Shown in pieces: positions 1 to 6,033 of a stretch of 7,864 nt of DNA (its first letter is position 1; each line of letters starts with the position of its first letter). Below the pieces are notes generated by a model. The model ran no database searches and was not told where the DNA came from. It saw nothing but the letters and a program-made list of their open reading frames with translations. Origin of the DNA: JBEKDJ01 sp050014415 (GTDB taxonomy: Bacteria; Desulfobacterota; BSN033; UBA1163); the NCBI GenBank assembly GCA_050014415.1, contig JBEKDJ010000224.1, positions 1 through 7,864 of the forward strand, read 5' to 3'. Both the position numbers and the translations under genes were made by a program.

Positions 1-99
1 TTGGAGTCAGGATCATATCCCATCCGGATTGAACCACCTTGTTTTTTCAATGAAGATGGAGTATTTTGGAAATTAAGAGGGCGATGGAGGCACATTCTT

Positions 100-1236
100 A
101 TGGAGAAAGATACAGTAGCTGTTTTGGGGGGAGGGAACGGCGGCCATGCAGTAGCCGCGAATCTATCACTTTCAGGATTTAAGGTGAGCCTCTTCGAGCT
201 TCCCCAGTTTGCAGAATCTTTTGAAAAAGTCCTTCGGACAAGAGAGATTCGCATCGAGGGAGTCTCGATCGATGGGACAGCGAAGTTGGACCTCGCCACC
301 ATTGATATCCAGCAGGCCATTAAGGATGCTGAGGTTATCTTTGTAATCACTCCTGCCTTCGGACATAAGGTCATGGCTGAAGTTTGCGCCCCCTTTGTTC
401 AGGATGGACAGATCATCGTCCTCATGCCTGGCTCAGGAGGAAGTCTTGAATTCGTCAATATCTTTAGACAGAAAAAAGTGAAACGAGAAATCACCTTCGC
501 TGAAAGCTGCACCCTCCCTTACGGGGCCCGACTCAAAGGGCCTGGTCATGTCTCCGTGCTTATTAATGCAGTCATCCTCCCAACTGGAGTCTTCCCATCC
601 AAGAAAACAAATGATGTGATCCATAAATTAAGACAATTCTATCCCGTTATGACGCCCGCAAAGGATGTCTTGGAGGCAGCCATCAATAATCCGAACCCCA
701 TTGTCCACCCAGCAGCTACTCTGCTCAGTGCTACCCACATTGAACACTCAAAAGGTGAATTTTATCTCTATTCTGAGGGGATGACCCCATCTGTAGCCAG
801 AACCTTTGAGTCTCTGAATGAGGAGAGACTCTCCATTTGCAAAGCTTTGGGGTATAGACTTTACCACTGGGACAACCTCGAATTCAGAAACTACAATCTG
901 GGCGAAACCGAGGAAGAATGCCGGTACCGAATCCTTAATACGAGCATGGATGCTGCTTTTGGAAAGGATGGGATCTATGCAGGAATCAAGATGAAAGGAC
1001 CCGAACATTTAAAAGATCGGTATGTGACAGAAGATGTTCCTTACGGAATGGTCCTCATCTCCACATTGGGAGACCTCATTGGAATCGCTACCCCTACTCA
1101 TGACGCTGTAATCCAACTCGCCTCTGTCATTAACCGCACCAATTACTGGAAAACTGGCCGAGGAGTTGAGGAACTGGGCCTATCCAAATTGGATAAGAAA
1201 GGGCTGAAAAAGTTTCTTCTTGTTGGAAGAATCTAA
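100..1236 (+). CDS. NAD(P)-dependent octopine/nopaline dehydrogenase family protein
   Basis: This 378-residue protein resembles opine dehydrogenases, which reductively condense an amino acid with a 2-oxo acid; the actual substrate cannot be read from the sequence. The N-terminus holds a Rossmann site, GGGNGG at residues 10-15, and Glu33 at the end of the second strand hints at NAD(H). The C-terminal half has the family's NPxxHP-type segment (NPIVHP, residues 199-204), with His203 as the candidate catalytic His by analogy with octopine dehydrogenase. The frame is open back to TTG at base 1, but I choose ATG 100. It has GGAGG at 86-90 with 9 nt spacing, and the Rossmann fold normally begins a few residues after the start, whereas the upstream 33 codons show no family character. 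The length is normal for the family. The 3' neighbour is a broken chrA on the same strand, so context gives no substrate clue. Family call is firm, function open. Confidence 0.82.
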   Translation: MEKDTVAVLGGGNGGHAVAANLSLSGFKVSLFELPQFAESFEKVLRTREIRIEGVSIDGTAKLDLATIDIQQAIKDAEVIFVITPAFGHKVMAEVCAPFVQDGQIIVLMPGSGGSLEFVNIFRQKKVKREITFAESCTLPYGARLKGPGHVSVLINAVILPTGVFPSKKTNDVIHKLRQFYPVMTPAKDVLEAAINNPNPIVHPAATLLSATHIEHSKGEFYLYSEGMTPSVARTFESLNEERLSICKALGYRLYHWDNLEFRNYNLGETEEECRYRILNTSMDAAFGKDGIYAGIKMKGPEHLKDRYVTEDVPYGMVLISTLGDLIGIATPTHDAVIQLASVINRTNYWKTGRGVEELGLSKLDKKGLKKFLLVGRI

Positions 1237-1264
1237 CCCGACTTTGTTTCCCCATTCAGGACGA

Positions 1265-1500
1265 ATGCTTCCTTTGAGCCTTCTTTTCAAAAGGTTTCTA
1301 AAACTGGGAGCGACCGCCTATGGTGGTCCTGCCATGACTGGACAAATCAAGCAGGCGGTAATAGCCGATTACGGCTGGATATTCCAAGTATCATTTTCGC
1401 AGGAGTGGCTTTCTTCGACCTCCTTAAAAAGATTGACCTTCCTTATATTCTTCTCTCTGGTGGAATACTTTCCATCTTCGTATTCAGTCTTTTCAAATAG
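1265..1500 (+). pseudogene. chrA: chromate transporter (ChrA) remnant with large internal deletion
   Basis: Two ends of a chromate-transporter-type membrane protein are joined out of frame. From ATG 1265 one frame reads LFKRFLKLGATAYGGPAM..., the typical first helix of ChrA with its conserved FLKLG and GGPA motifs, and ends near ADYGW at about 1378. From about 1378 a different frame reads IPSIIFAGVAFFDLLKK and continues as a hydrophobic segment to TAG 1498-1500, like the final helix of the family. The whole middle, several transmembrane helices, is missing. Continuing in the first frame gives a non-hydrophobic, Ser-rich tail ending at 1534, which is an artefact. ChrA family proteins export chromate with six or more helices per domain, so this remnant cannot function. 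It begins 28 nt after the dehydrogenase stop and may once have been co-transcribed with it. The ChrA assignment rests mainly on the N-terminal motif. Confidence 0.72.
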
Positions 1501-1559
1501 CTCTCACACCAATCTCAAAACAGCACGTTTCTAAAAGCTGCCCCCCCTCCTTTTCCCTC

Positions 1560-1814
1560 TTACTTAACCACCATGACAGTGCACGGAACCAACCGGGCAA
1601 TATTTTGGGAGGTGCTTCCCCAGATCCGGCCATAGATTTTTGAATGGCCCATGAATCCAATCACCACTAAATCAAAATGGTGATCCTTGGCATAATCCAC
1701 GATGGTCTCCACTTCATGACCTGCAACCACATTCGTATGGAGGACAACCCCCTCTTTGGCCGCCTTACAAAAAGGGCATGTTGGTATGGTATAAATAATT
1801 ATCTCTTTTCCCAA
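1560..1814 (-). CDS. Chimeric short ORF: glutaredoxin N-terminus fused to UspA C-terminal half
   Basis: This 84-residue ORF joins parts of two unrelated families. Residues 1-21 read like the first strand and active site of a glutaredoxin/NrdH protein, IIIYTIPTCPFCKAAKE, with the CPFC redox motif at 13-16. Residues 22-84 are the C-terminal half of a universal stress protein: strand VVLHTNVVAG, helix, FDLVVIGFMG, and the ATP-site signature G-x2-G-x9-G-S/T at Gly53, Gly56 and Gly66-Ser67. A full UspA is about 140-150 residues and a glutaredoxin about 75-85, so both partners are truncated, and an in-frame deletion of an ancestral grx-usp pair is the simplest explanation. The start is TTG, the only start after the preceding in-frame stop, with a weak GGTGG 9 nt upstream. 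An ATG at 1830 is out of frame and closes after 21 codons. It lies 30 nt downstream of the candidate selenoprotein gene, at the end of that operon. It is probably non-functional, although the frame is intact. Confidence 0.7.
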   Translation of the reverse strand: MGKEIIIYTIPTCPFCKAAKEGVVLHTNVVAGHEVETIVDYAKDHHFDLVVIGFMGHSKIYGRIWGSTSQNIARLVPCTVMVVK

Positions 1815-1844
1815 TCTCTTTTTCCACCATGGCCCTCCCCTTTG

Positions 1845-2396
1845 TCATTTGATATACTTCATTAGTTTATCACAGTGTTTTGGCATGTCTATCTTTTCTG
1901 TGTGACCCTCTGGGAGGCATGGACAATAAAGTTTATCTATCTCCGGACCGGAGATTCCTGGCCCTCAGTGTACAACGGGGACCGGTTCTTCAGTGCCACA
2001 GACCGCGCAAATTAATTTTGCCATTTTGCTCACATCCTTCTCAGGTAGAACAGTGGGCTCGGTGACCTGATTCAATAGCTCCAAGGCTCCCAATGGAAAA
2101 CAACCCGGCCCAATCTTGCATTGCCCCGCTGTCTTTTGACAGCTGACCTCTTCGGCCAATTTCAAACCTTCAGCCGCCTTAAAAAAAGATTCAACACAAA
2201 TGAAAATCTTCTTTTTTCCCACCTCTGGAATCGAGGACTTCTCTAAGTCCATTCTTAGCTTCTTCAGTCCTTTGATAACTTTTGTTTGAGCCCCTGAAAG
2301 GCCTATACAATTCCGGCAGATATCCTCAGAAAAGGCGCCAAGAGTTGCCAAAACCACATCATAGCCTCTTAATTGATTTTTAAAATGCGTTACCAT
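1845..2396 (-). CDS. Candidate selenoprotein: Cys-rich domain plus C-terminal metal ribbon, in-frame TGA read as Sec144
   Basis: A conventional reading stops after 143 codons at TGA 1967-1965. I extend it to TGA 1847-1845, giving 183 residues with Sec at 144. Residues 5-120 are a paralogue of the C-terminal domain of the upstream protein: NQLRGY, DICxxC, KSSxPE, SCQKTAGQC, IGPGCF and VTEP are shared. Residues 126-183 form a ribbon-like module: CAVCG (Cys130, Cys133), VPVVH-U-G, LYCPC (Cys158, Cys160) and MPKHC (His174, Cys175). Without read-through the module would lose Cys158, Cys160 and Cys175. A hairpin fitting bacterial SECIS rules lies directly after the TGA. ATG 2396 has GGAGG (2408-2404) 7 nt upstream and follows the preceding stop by 14 nt, so the genes are co-transcribed. 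Met125 (2024) has a weak AAGGA upstream and could start a separate 59-residue ribbon protein. The family is unknown to me; the Cys pattern suggests zinc, Fe-S or thiol/selenol redox chemistry. The alternative is a nonsense-mutated pseudogene. Confidence 0.66.
1939..1955 (-). promoter_or_regulatory. Putative bacterial SECIS element downstream of in-frame TGA
   Basis: Directly after TGA 1967-1965 and a 9-nt gap, the RNA reads AUCUCCG-GUC-CGGAGAU, a perfect 7-bp stem with a 3-nt loop. The apex GGUC equals the core of the E. coli fdhF SECIS loop (AGGUCU). Sixteen nucleotides separate the TGA from the loop, and the loop begins with G. Both fit the published bacterial SECIS pattern (a short apical loop with G in its first two positions, roughly 16-37 nt after UGA), at its near edge. 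The element is inside coding sequence, as required in bacteria. I could not fold or score it. Confidence 0.6.
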
Positions 2397-2410
2397 TTTC
2401 CAACCTCCAC

Positions 2411-3646
2411 TTATACATTTGGTGGTAATGCTGGCTCAGTGACAAGTTTCAGTAGGTCCAGTGATGCATTGGCAAAACATCCAGAACCGATCGTGCAATT
2501 TCCCACGCTTTTCTGGCAGGGTTGACTCGTATCCTGGGGAAGGCCTTGAAGGACTCCCTCAAATTCATCCAATTCCCTCCGGAGTTTCTCCTTCTTGTTC
2601 TCGGGGAGAGATGACTTATCCAGGGAGGCTTTTAGATTTTTCAGTCTTTTGCCTGCCGAGATCACAGCGGCTGGCAAGCTACATCCATCGTGACAGATAT
2701 CTCGGTCGAGGGCTTTAAACGCCGCTAAAACTCCCCTATAACCTCTCAATTGATTGGCAAAATATAACACCTCTTCTGTTACAGGCTCCTCTTTAGTAGG
2801 TATGGCTGGTTTTATTTTTTCCTCTTCCAACCTTTTTTCCTTTAAGACTTCTTCAGGCCTCTCCAGTCCCTCGATGCAGAGCCTGGCAATCGCTGCCAAC
2901 TCTTCTGTAACCTTCAGGAGGCGCTTCGTCAAAGATAGAATTTGCTCATTTCCTTTCATCGTTTCACCATCTACCTTCTCCAAGGGTTCTTCAATTTTCA
3001 TCATAAATTCTTTATCAATTTCCCAGCTCTCAATTTCCTCCGGATGCTTGACCCTCCAAGTGAGGCGGCAAGAAAGCCCGGTTTCTGCAAAAGCCCCTGG
3101 ATCGCAGAGAGTGAAACCTTGGAAATGAGTTGGGTTCTCCTGATAGCAGGACCAAACCGCCTTTGCTATTATCTCTGGGTTCATCTTCTCTGTCAGATCC
3201 ACCAAGGTGGTCTGCTCTCTAAATCTCTTGATGGCTTCAAGAGGGATATTGAAAAGGTAGGGTGTCTTCGCTTGGGATCCGACGATGGTCCTCTTGTCAT
3301 TGATTCCTTCTTTTATCAGGGCCTTGAGCGCGGTGCCCGTATTATGGCCGTTCACCTCCTCACCACAAAGAACAAGATAACGGATGTTGGCATTGCCAAC
3401 AATATTGCAAATGATCTTCTCGATGCCGATGTTTTCGGTCTGCAAGGTCCCGGCCAAAGCGGCTCCTGTCTCAATCGCCACTCTAACCAACTTTTCGATT
3501 TCCGGAGGGATACTCTGCACTTCAGGAGGGAGTGTACCGTAGGGAGCGTTTAGGAGAACCACTACCGCCACTGGGGAATAATCATTCCCGCGCAAAAAGC
3601 ATCCCGCTTCTGTAGGGTAATCCCCAACAGGACCTACTTTTAGCAT
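2411..3646 (-). CDS. MtrA-like corrinoid protein with C-terminal Cys-rich domain
   Basis: Residues 1-155 match tetrahydromethanopterin S-methyltransferase subunit A: VGPVGDYPTEAGCFLRGND, SPVAVVVL, ENIGIEKIICNIVGNANIRYL and CGEEVNGHNTG. His101 in the last motif corresponds to the axial cobalt ligand of MtrA, so B12 binding is likely. In methanogens MtrA carries the methyl group in a membrane complex; this copy has no membrane helix and no other Mtr subunit nearby, so a soluble methyl carrier or a corrinoid sensor is possible. Residues 156-220 are an unassigned link (DPGAFAETGLSCRLTWRVKH). Residues 235-295 look helical and then charged (Glu, Lys, Pro). Residues 296-411 are a Cys-rich domain (DICHDGC, CQKSVGNC, IGSGCF) repeated in the next gene. 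I choose ATG 3646, preceded by AGGA 8 nt upstream. A frame open to TTG 3724 starts inside the promoter -35 box, which rules that start out. It is the first gene of the probable three-gene operon. Confidence 0.8.
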   Translation of the reverse strand: MLKVGPVGDYPTEAGCFLRGNDYSPVAVVVLLNAPYGTLPPEVQSIPPEIEKLVRVAIETGAALAGTLQTENIGIEKIICNIVGNANIRYLVLCGEEVNGHNTGTALKALIKEGINDKRTIVGSQAKTPYLFNIPLEAIKRFREQTTLVDLTEKMNPEIIAKAVWSCYQENPTHFQGFTLCDPGAFAETGLSCRLTWRVKHPEEIESWEIDKEFMMKIEEPLEKVDGETMKGNEQILSLTKRLLKVTEELAAIARLCIEGLERPEEVLKEKRLEEEKIKPAIPTKEEPVTEEVLYFANQLRGYRGVLAAFKALDRDICHDGCSLPAAVISAGKRLKNLKASLDKSSLPENKKEKLRRELDEFEGVLQGLPQDTSQPCQKSVGNCTIGSGCFANASLDLLKLVTEPALPPNV

Positions 3647-3696
3647 CTTGAAATTCCTGTTTATAACTTTTGATTTTTTAAGGCAATATTGAATAC

Positions 3697-3724
3697 ATAA
3701 TATAACCTGCTTTTGAATTGTCAA
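3697..3724 (-). promoter_or_regulatory. Sigma70-type promoter of the mtrA-like operon
   Basis: On the minus strand a perfect -35 box TTGACA (3724-3719) is followed after 16 nt by TATTAT (3702-3697), one mismatch from the -10 consensus. Transcription would start near 3690, leaving a 5' leader of about 44 nt with AGGA ahead of ATG 3646. No transcription data are available; the call rests on the box match and its ideal position. Confidence 0.75.
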
Positions 3725-3888
3725 GGAAAAATGAGGAATAAGGGGGTCTCTTCGTCGACTTTACTGTAGTCTTGAGATTCAAAGGCCGCAATGAGCTCAT
3801 CCCATGGGGATGTCCATATCCCTTTGCCAAGGTCTTCTCATTAACTTCGCAAATCAATTTGCTTCATTAGAATACAATCTTTTTCTTA

Positions 3889-3924
3889 AAAAAAGCCTTT
3901 ACTAAGATTAATAAGGGCTTTTTT
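3889..3924 (-). terminator. Bidirectional intrinsic terminator below the dynamin-like gene
   Basis: AAAAAAGCCTTTA (3889-3901) pairs with TAAGGGCTTTTTT (3912-3924) over 13 bp with one G-U wobble and a 10-nt loop. T runs exist on both strands. It lies about 150 nt past the GTPase stop codon, which is transcribed toward it, so ending that transcript before the mtrA-like operon promoter is the likely role. Confidence 0.75.
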
Positions 3925-3932
3925 CTATTCAG

Positions 3933-4010
3933 CCACTCGTTAAGTTTTTCGAGTGGGGTAGAATATTAGAACTTCTACCCCAAATCCGATTCAATTTTGA
4001 AGTAGAAGTT
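3933..4010. repeat. Cluster of overlapping, partly exclusive inverted repeats
   Basis: Three perfect inverted repeats sit side by side. CCACTCG (3933-3939) pairs with CGAGTGG (3950-3956). GGGGTAGAA (3955-3963) pairs with TTCTACCCC (3973-3981). AACTTCTAC (3970-3978) pairs with GTAGAAGTT (4002-4010). The second and third share 3973-3978, so they cannot form together, and the first two overlap by two bases. All lie in the 3' untranslated part of the GTPase transcript ahead of the terminator. They could be an RNA structure affecting termination or stability, or the remains of a small mobile repeat. Confidence 0.6.
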
Positions 4011-4071
4011 ACCAGTGTCGAACCATTAAAAAAAAGGGACGGTTAAAGGCGAACCTCATTGCCGGACCAAT

Positions 4072-5742
4072 TTATTCTATTATTTCCTTTAACTCTTCTA
4101 TCGTCCGCCGAATCTCTTCCGTTTGACCCTGAGCCCTGGATAGAAGGGACTCGATCGTGGCCAGTTCATCCTGGACATACTTCAGGGCCTGTTTCTTCAT
4201 CCGGTCGGTAGCCTTGTTAATCCGATCCTCCCACTGGGCGGCCAGGCGGGAGAGGTTTACAAACACCTCGTTGGGGACCTCGTTTAGGTAATGCCTCTCA
4301 AAGAGCGGGCGAAAGATGAACATGGGAATTAAAAACCAGATCAGACCAAAATGAAAGCTAAAAGTCCGACCTATCCTTATGTCCGGTTGATGGGGTTCGG
4401 CCACTTCGATCTTCCAATCCGCTTCGGCAAGCCTCAGCCCGAGGACTCTTTCAATATTCTGGTTTAACAGACCCCGGAAAGCCTCCAGGGAGCGGGAGAG
4501 GCTGGCATGGGCCTTTTTGAGCGTGCCTAAAAAATGCTTATACTCCGTCTTGGAAATATGATCAAGCTCTTCCGCCAGGGTCTCCTTCAGCCACTCTTCA
4601 TATCTTTGAGTCAGTTTCCCGATGTTCCCTTTCCAGGAGGGCATTTCTTTTTGCAGTATTTCCACAAGCTTTTTTTTGAGTTGTGGCTCATGGAATTTTT
4701 CCAGATAATTCTGGATGAGCTCCCGAGTTTGTAAGGAATTTTCCCGGGCAATCAGAGCAATTTCCTGGCGAATCAGTTCGTAATTTACCTTCTCATCCAG
4801 AATCTGTTTCCGGAGTTGCTCGCGGTCGAGATCCGCCTGCAGGGATGTTTTTAAGGCAATCTCCAGGTAGCTCAGGCAGCCTCTTCCGAGGGACTGGACC
4901 TTGTACTGCAGGATCTTGTTAAATTCGTCTTCCCGATTGATGGAGAGGGGTCGAAAGACCTCGTTTTCCAGCCTTTGTTTCCATTGTTCGGTGTCCAGGC
5001 GAGTGGAGTAAAGAAAAATGGGAAATTCCTCGTGGAGTTCCCGTTGGAGTGCGGTCAGAAAAAAATGGACGACTTCTTTTTGCTGCTCCGGGGACAGGAG
5101 GTCGGCCTTGGTAAGGAGGAGAACAATTTTGGGTGTCTGCCTCCGCAATTCCCGGATGAGCTGCAAGTCATTTGCCGCTAAGGGACGATCTGAACTGATG
5201 GCGAGCAAAGCTGTACCCACCTCCGGGAGCCAGTTTTCAGAGGTCTCTATGTGGTACTTAAAGATACTCCCCAAGCCTGGGGTGTCCACCAGCCGCAGTC
5301 CGGTATATTTTTCCAGTAAGGGAAGTTCGAGGTCAACCACTTCTACATTCTTCTGGTTGGCAGGATTTTTGGCCTCCGAGGTAAATTCTTCAATCGCTCC
5401 AATGTCCACCTCGGTGTGCTGCCCGTCAAAATGCCGGACAACGGCTCTTTCTCTTTTCCCATATTGGACACGGGTGATCGTTGTGGTAACGGGGATAACC
5501 CCGACCGGAAGTATGGGTTTTCCGATCAGGCTATTGAGGAAAGAACTTTTCCCGGACTTAAATTGCCCCAGGATAGCTACATCAATCAGTTGATCTTGTT
5601 GAAGAAGATTTTCGCAGGCTTCGATCTGACGGTTCAAGGAGACGATATGAAACTGATCGCAGATCTCCTGTATTCGGCGCAGTAAAGGTTCAAAGGTTTC
5701 CGAGAAGGGATCGAGGGTTGCATTTCTTAGTGCTAATCCCAT
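4072..5742 (-). CDS. Bacterial dynamin-like GTPase, membrane anchored
   Basis: This 556-residue protein has an N-terminal GTPase domain with P-loop GQFKSGKSS (residues 59-67), G2 threonines in PVTTTITR (84-91), switch II DTPG (153-156) and G4 TKAD (211-214), the order and spacing of the dynamin superfamily. Residues about 280-445 are mostly charged helices, probably the coiled-coil stalk. A hydrophobic stretch at 464-480 (FHFGLIWFLIPMFIFRPL) would insert into the membrane, and a final helix (about 500-556) returns to the stalk. Such proteins remodel or patch membranes; some serve in envelope stress or phage defence, but this sequence does not say which. ATG 5742 has AGGAG 7 nt upstream, and that ribosome site lies in a hairpin. 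The gene is not followed by a co-directed gene before its terminator and is divergent from the helicase transcript. No motif is missing. Many bacterial dynamins occur as pairs; no partner is in view. Confidence 0.88.
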   Translation of the reverse strand: MGLALRNATLDPFSETFEPLLRRIQEICDQFHIVSLNRQIEACENLLQQDQLIDVAILGQFKSGKSSFLNSLIGKPILPVGVIPVTTTITRVQYGKRERAVVRHFDGQHTEVDIGAIEEFTSEAKNPANQKNVEVVDLELPLLEKYTGLRLVDTPGLGSIFKYHIETSENWLPEVGTALLAISSDRPLAANDLQLIRELRRQTPKIVLLLTKADLLSPEQQKEVVHFFLTALQRELHEEFPIFLYSTRLDTEQWKQRLENEVFRPLSINREDEFNKILQYKVQSLGRGCLSYLEIALKTSLQADLDREQLRKQILDEKVNYELIRQEIALIARENSLQTRELIQNYLEKFHEPQLKKKLVEILQKEMPSWKGNIGKLTQRYEEWLKETLAEELDHISKTEYKHFLGTLKKAHASLSRSLEAFRGLLNQNIERVLGLRLAEADWKIEVAEPHQPDIRIGRTFSFHFGLIWFLIPMFIFRPLFERHYLNEVPNEVFVNLSRLAAQWEDRINKATDRMKKQALKYVQDELATIESLLSRAQGQTEEIRRTIEELKEIIE

Positions 5743-5745
5743 AAA

Positions 5746-5819
5746 AAAACTCCTTCAGGCTCTCCCTGCAGGAGTTTTGCTTTTTACTCCTGCCAGGGAA
5801 AATCCCCCAATGCAGGAGT
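5746..5819 (-). promoter_or_regulatory. Four-segment alternating hairpin leader controlling the GTPase gene
   Basis: In the minus-strand leader RNA, ACUCCUGC (segment 1, 5819-5812), GCAGGAGU (2, 5793-5786), ACUCCUGC (3, 5775-5768) and AGGAG (4, within 5754-5746) alternate. Pairings 1:2 and 2:3 are each perfect 8-bp stems. 3:4 is the perfect 9-bp stem AAAACUCCU (5778-5770) with AGGAGUUUU (5754-5746). Stem 3:4 covers the Shine-Dalgarno AGGAG and is followed by a U run and the AUG, so it could block translation or terminate transcription, and 2:3 would release it. No ligand fold or leader peptide is recognisable. Confidence 0.6.
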
Positions 5820-5869
5820 TATCAGCCTCAACGGCGGTTATTGGGTGAACTCCATCACCTTTTGAAATA

Positions 5870-5898
5870 TTCGTACCATTTTAAAGAATTTGTGTCAA
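5870..5898 (-). promoter_or_regulatory. Possible promoter for the dynamin-like gene
   Basis: A perfect TTGACA (5898-5893, minus strand) abuts the tandem 13-mers. After 17 nt comes TACGAA (5875-5870), only three of six matches to the -10 consensus. A good -35 with a poor -10 is typical of activated promoters. If used, transcription would begin near 5863 and the leader would include all four alternating segments. Confidence 0.4.
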
Positions 5899-5924
5899 GT
5901 TTTACGATACAGTTTTACGATACA
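5899..5924. repeat. Two perfect tandem 13-bp repeats, likely regulator site
   Basis: GTTTTACGATACA occurs twice head-to-tail with no spacer (5899-5911 and 5912-5924). The repeats adjoin the TTGACA of the minus-strand promoter and lie about 16 bp before the + strand extended -10, where a -35 element would be. Placement between divergent promoters suggests a shared regulator; a slippage duplication is the alternative. Confidence 0.65.
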
Positions 5925-5939
5925 AACCATTTTGAAAAT

Positions 5940-5948
5940 TGCTATAAT
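5940..5948 (+). promoter_or_regulatory. Extended -10 promoter for the helicase transcript
   Basis: TGCTATAAT is a perfect extended -10 element (TG-N-TATAAT). The position 17 bp upstream is ATACAA, a poor -35, as is normal when the TG extension is present. Transcription would start near 5955, about 80 nt before the upstream short ORF. Confidence 0.6.
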
Positions 5949-6033
5949 TTTGTGTTTTTGGTATAGTTATGTCGACTTTCGGGGGTGATTCACATTTTTC
6001 TAAGGACAGGAATATAGGGAGGGGTTGCAAGCC

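Larger units (their letters stand above)
3725..4071. other. Gene-free stretch between the operon promoter and the GTPase gene
   Basis: I see no complete gene here. The right half holds a terminator and nested inverted repeats (listed separately). At 3849-3862 there is a dyad GCAAAT-CA-ATTTGC, a possible operator or small hairpin about 125 bp upstream of the operon promoter. On the minus strand, 3837-3721 is an open frame of 38 codons with no start that reads protein-like (SPWDELIAAFESQDYSKVDE) and stops inside the -35 box; it could be the C-terminal scrap of a lost gene, but the evidence is weak. An A8 run followed by GGGACGG (4028-4041) has no matching arm nearby. Confidence 0.5.

Noticed and set aside
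1..99. N-terminal 33-codon extension of the dehydrogenase from TTG at base 1
   Set aside because: It has no family character, and ATG 100 has a good GGAGG at proper spacing right before the Rossmann strand.
1220..1534. 104-codon + strand ORF taken as an intact gene
   Set aside because: Only its first part is ChrA-like; after about 1378 the hydrophobic ChrA end continues in another frame, so the tail is out-of-frame sequence.
1880..2065. 61-codon + strand ORF across the selenoprotein stop
   Set aside because: It lies opposite the read-through region and shows no recognisable features; the minus-strand frame explains the Cys spacing better.
2942..3553. 203-codon + strand ORF opposite the MtrA-like gene
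   Set aside because: It is antisense to a well-supported gene and its translation has no domain-like character.
3647..3724. 26-codon N-terminal extension of the MtrA-like protein
   Set aside because: It starts inside the TTGACA box and covers the -10 box; ATG 3646 has its own ribosome site.
5018..5593. 191-codon + strand ORF opposite the GTPase domain
   Set aside because: It is a Ser/Arg-rich shadow of the GTPase gene in another frame.
5899..5924. CRISPR-like repeat
   Set aside because: The two 13-mers touch with no spacer, are too short and have only two copies.
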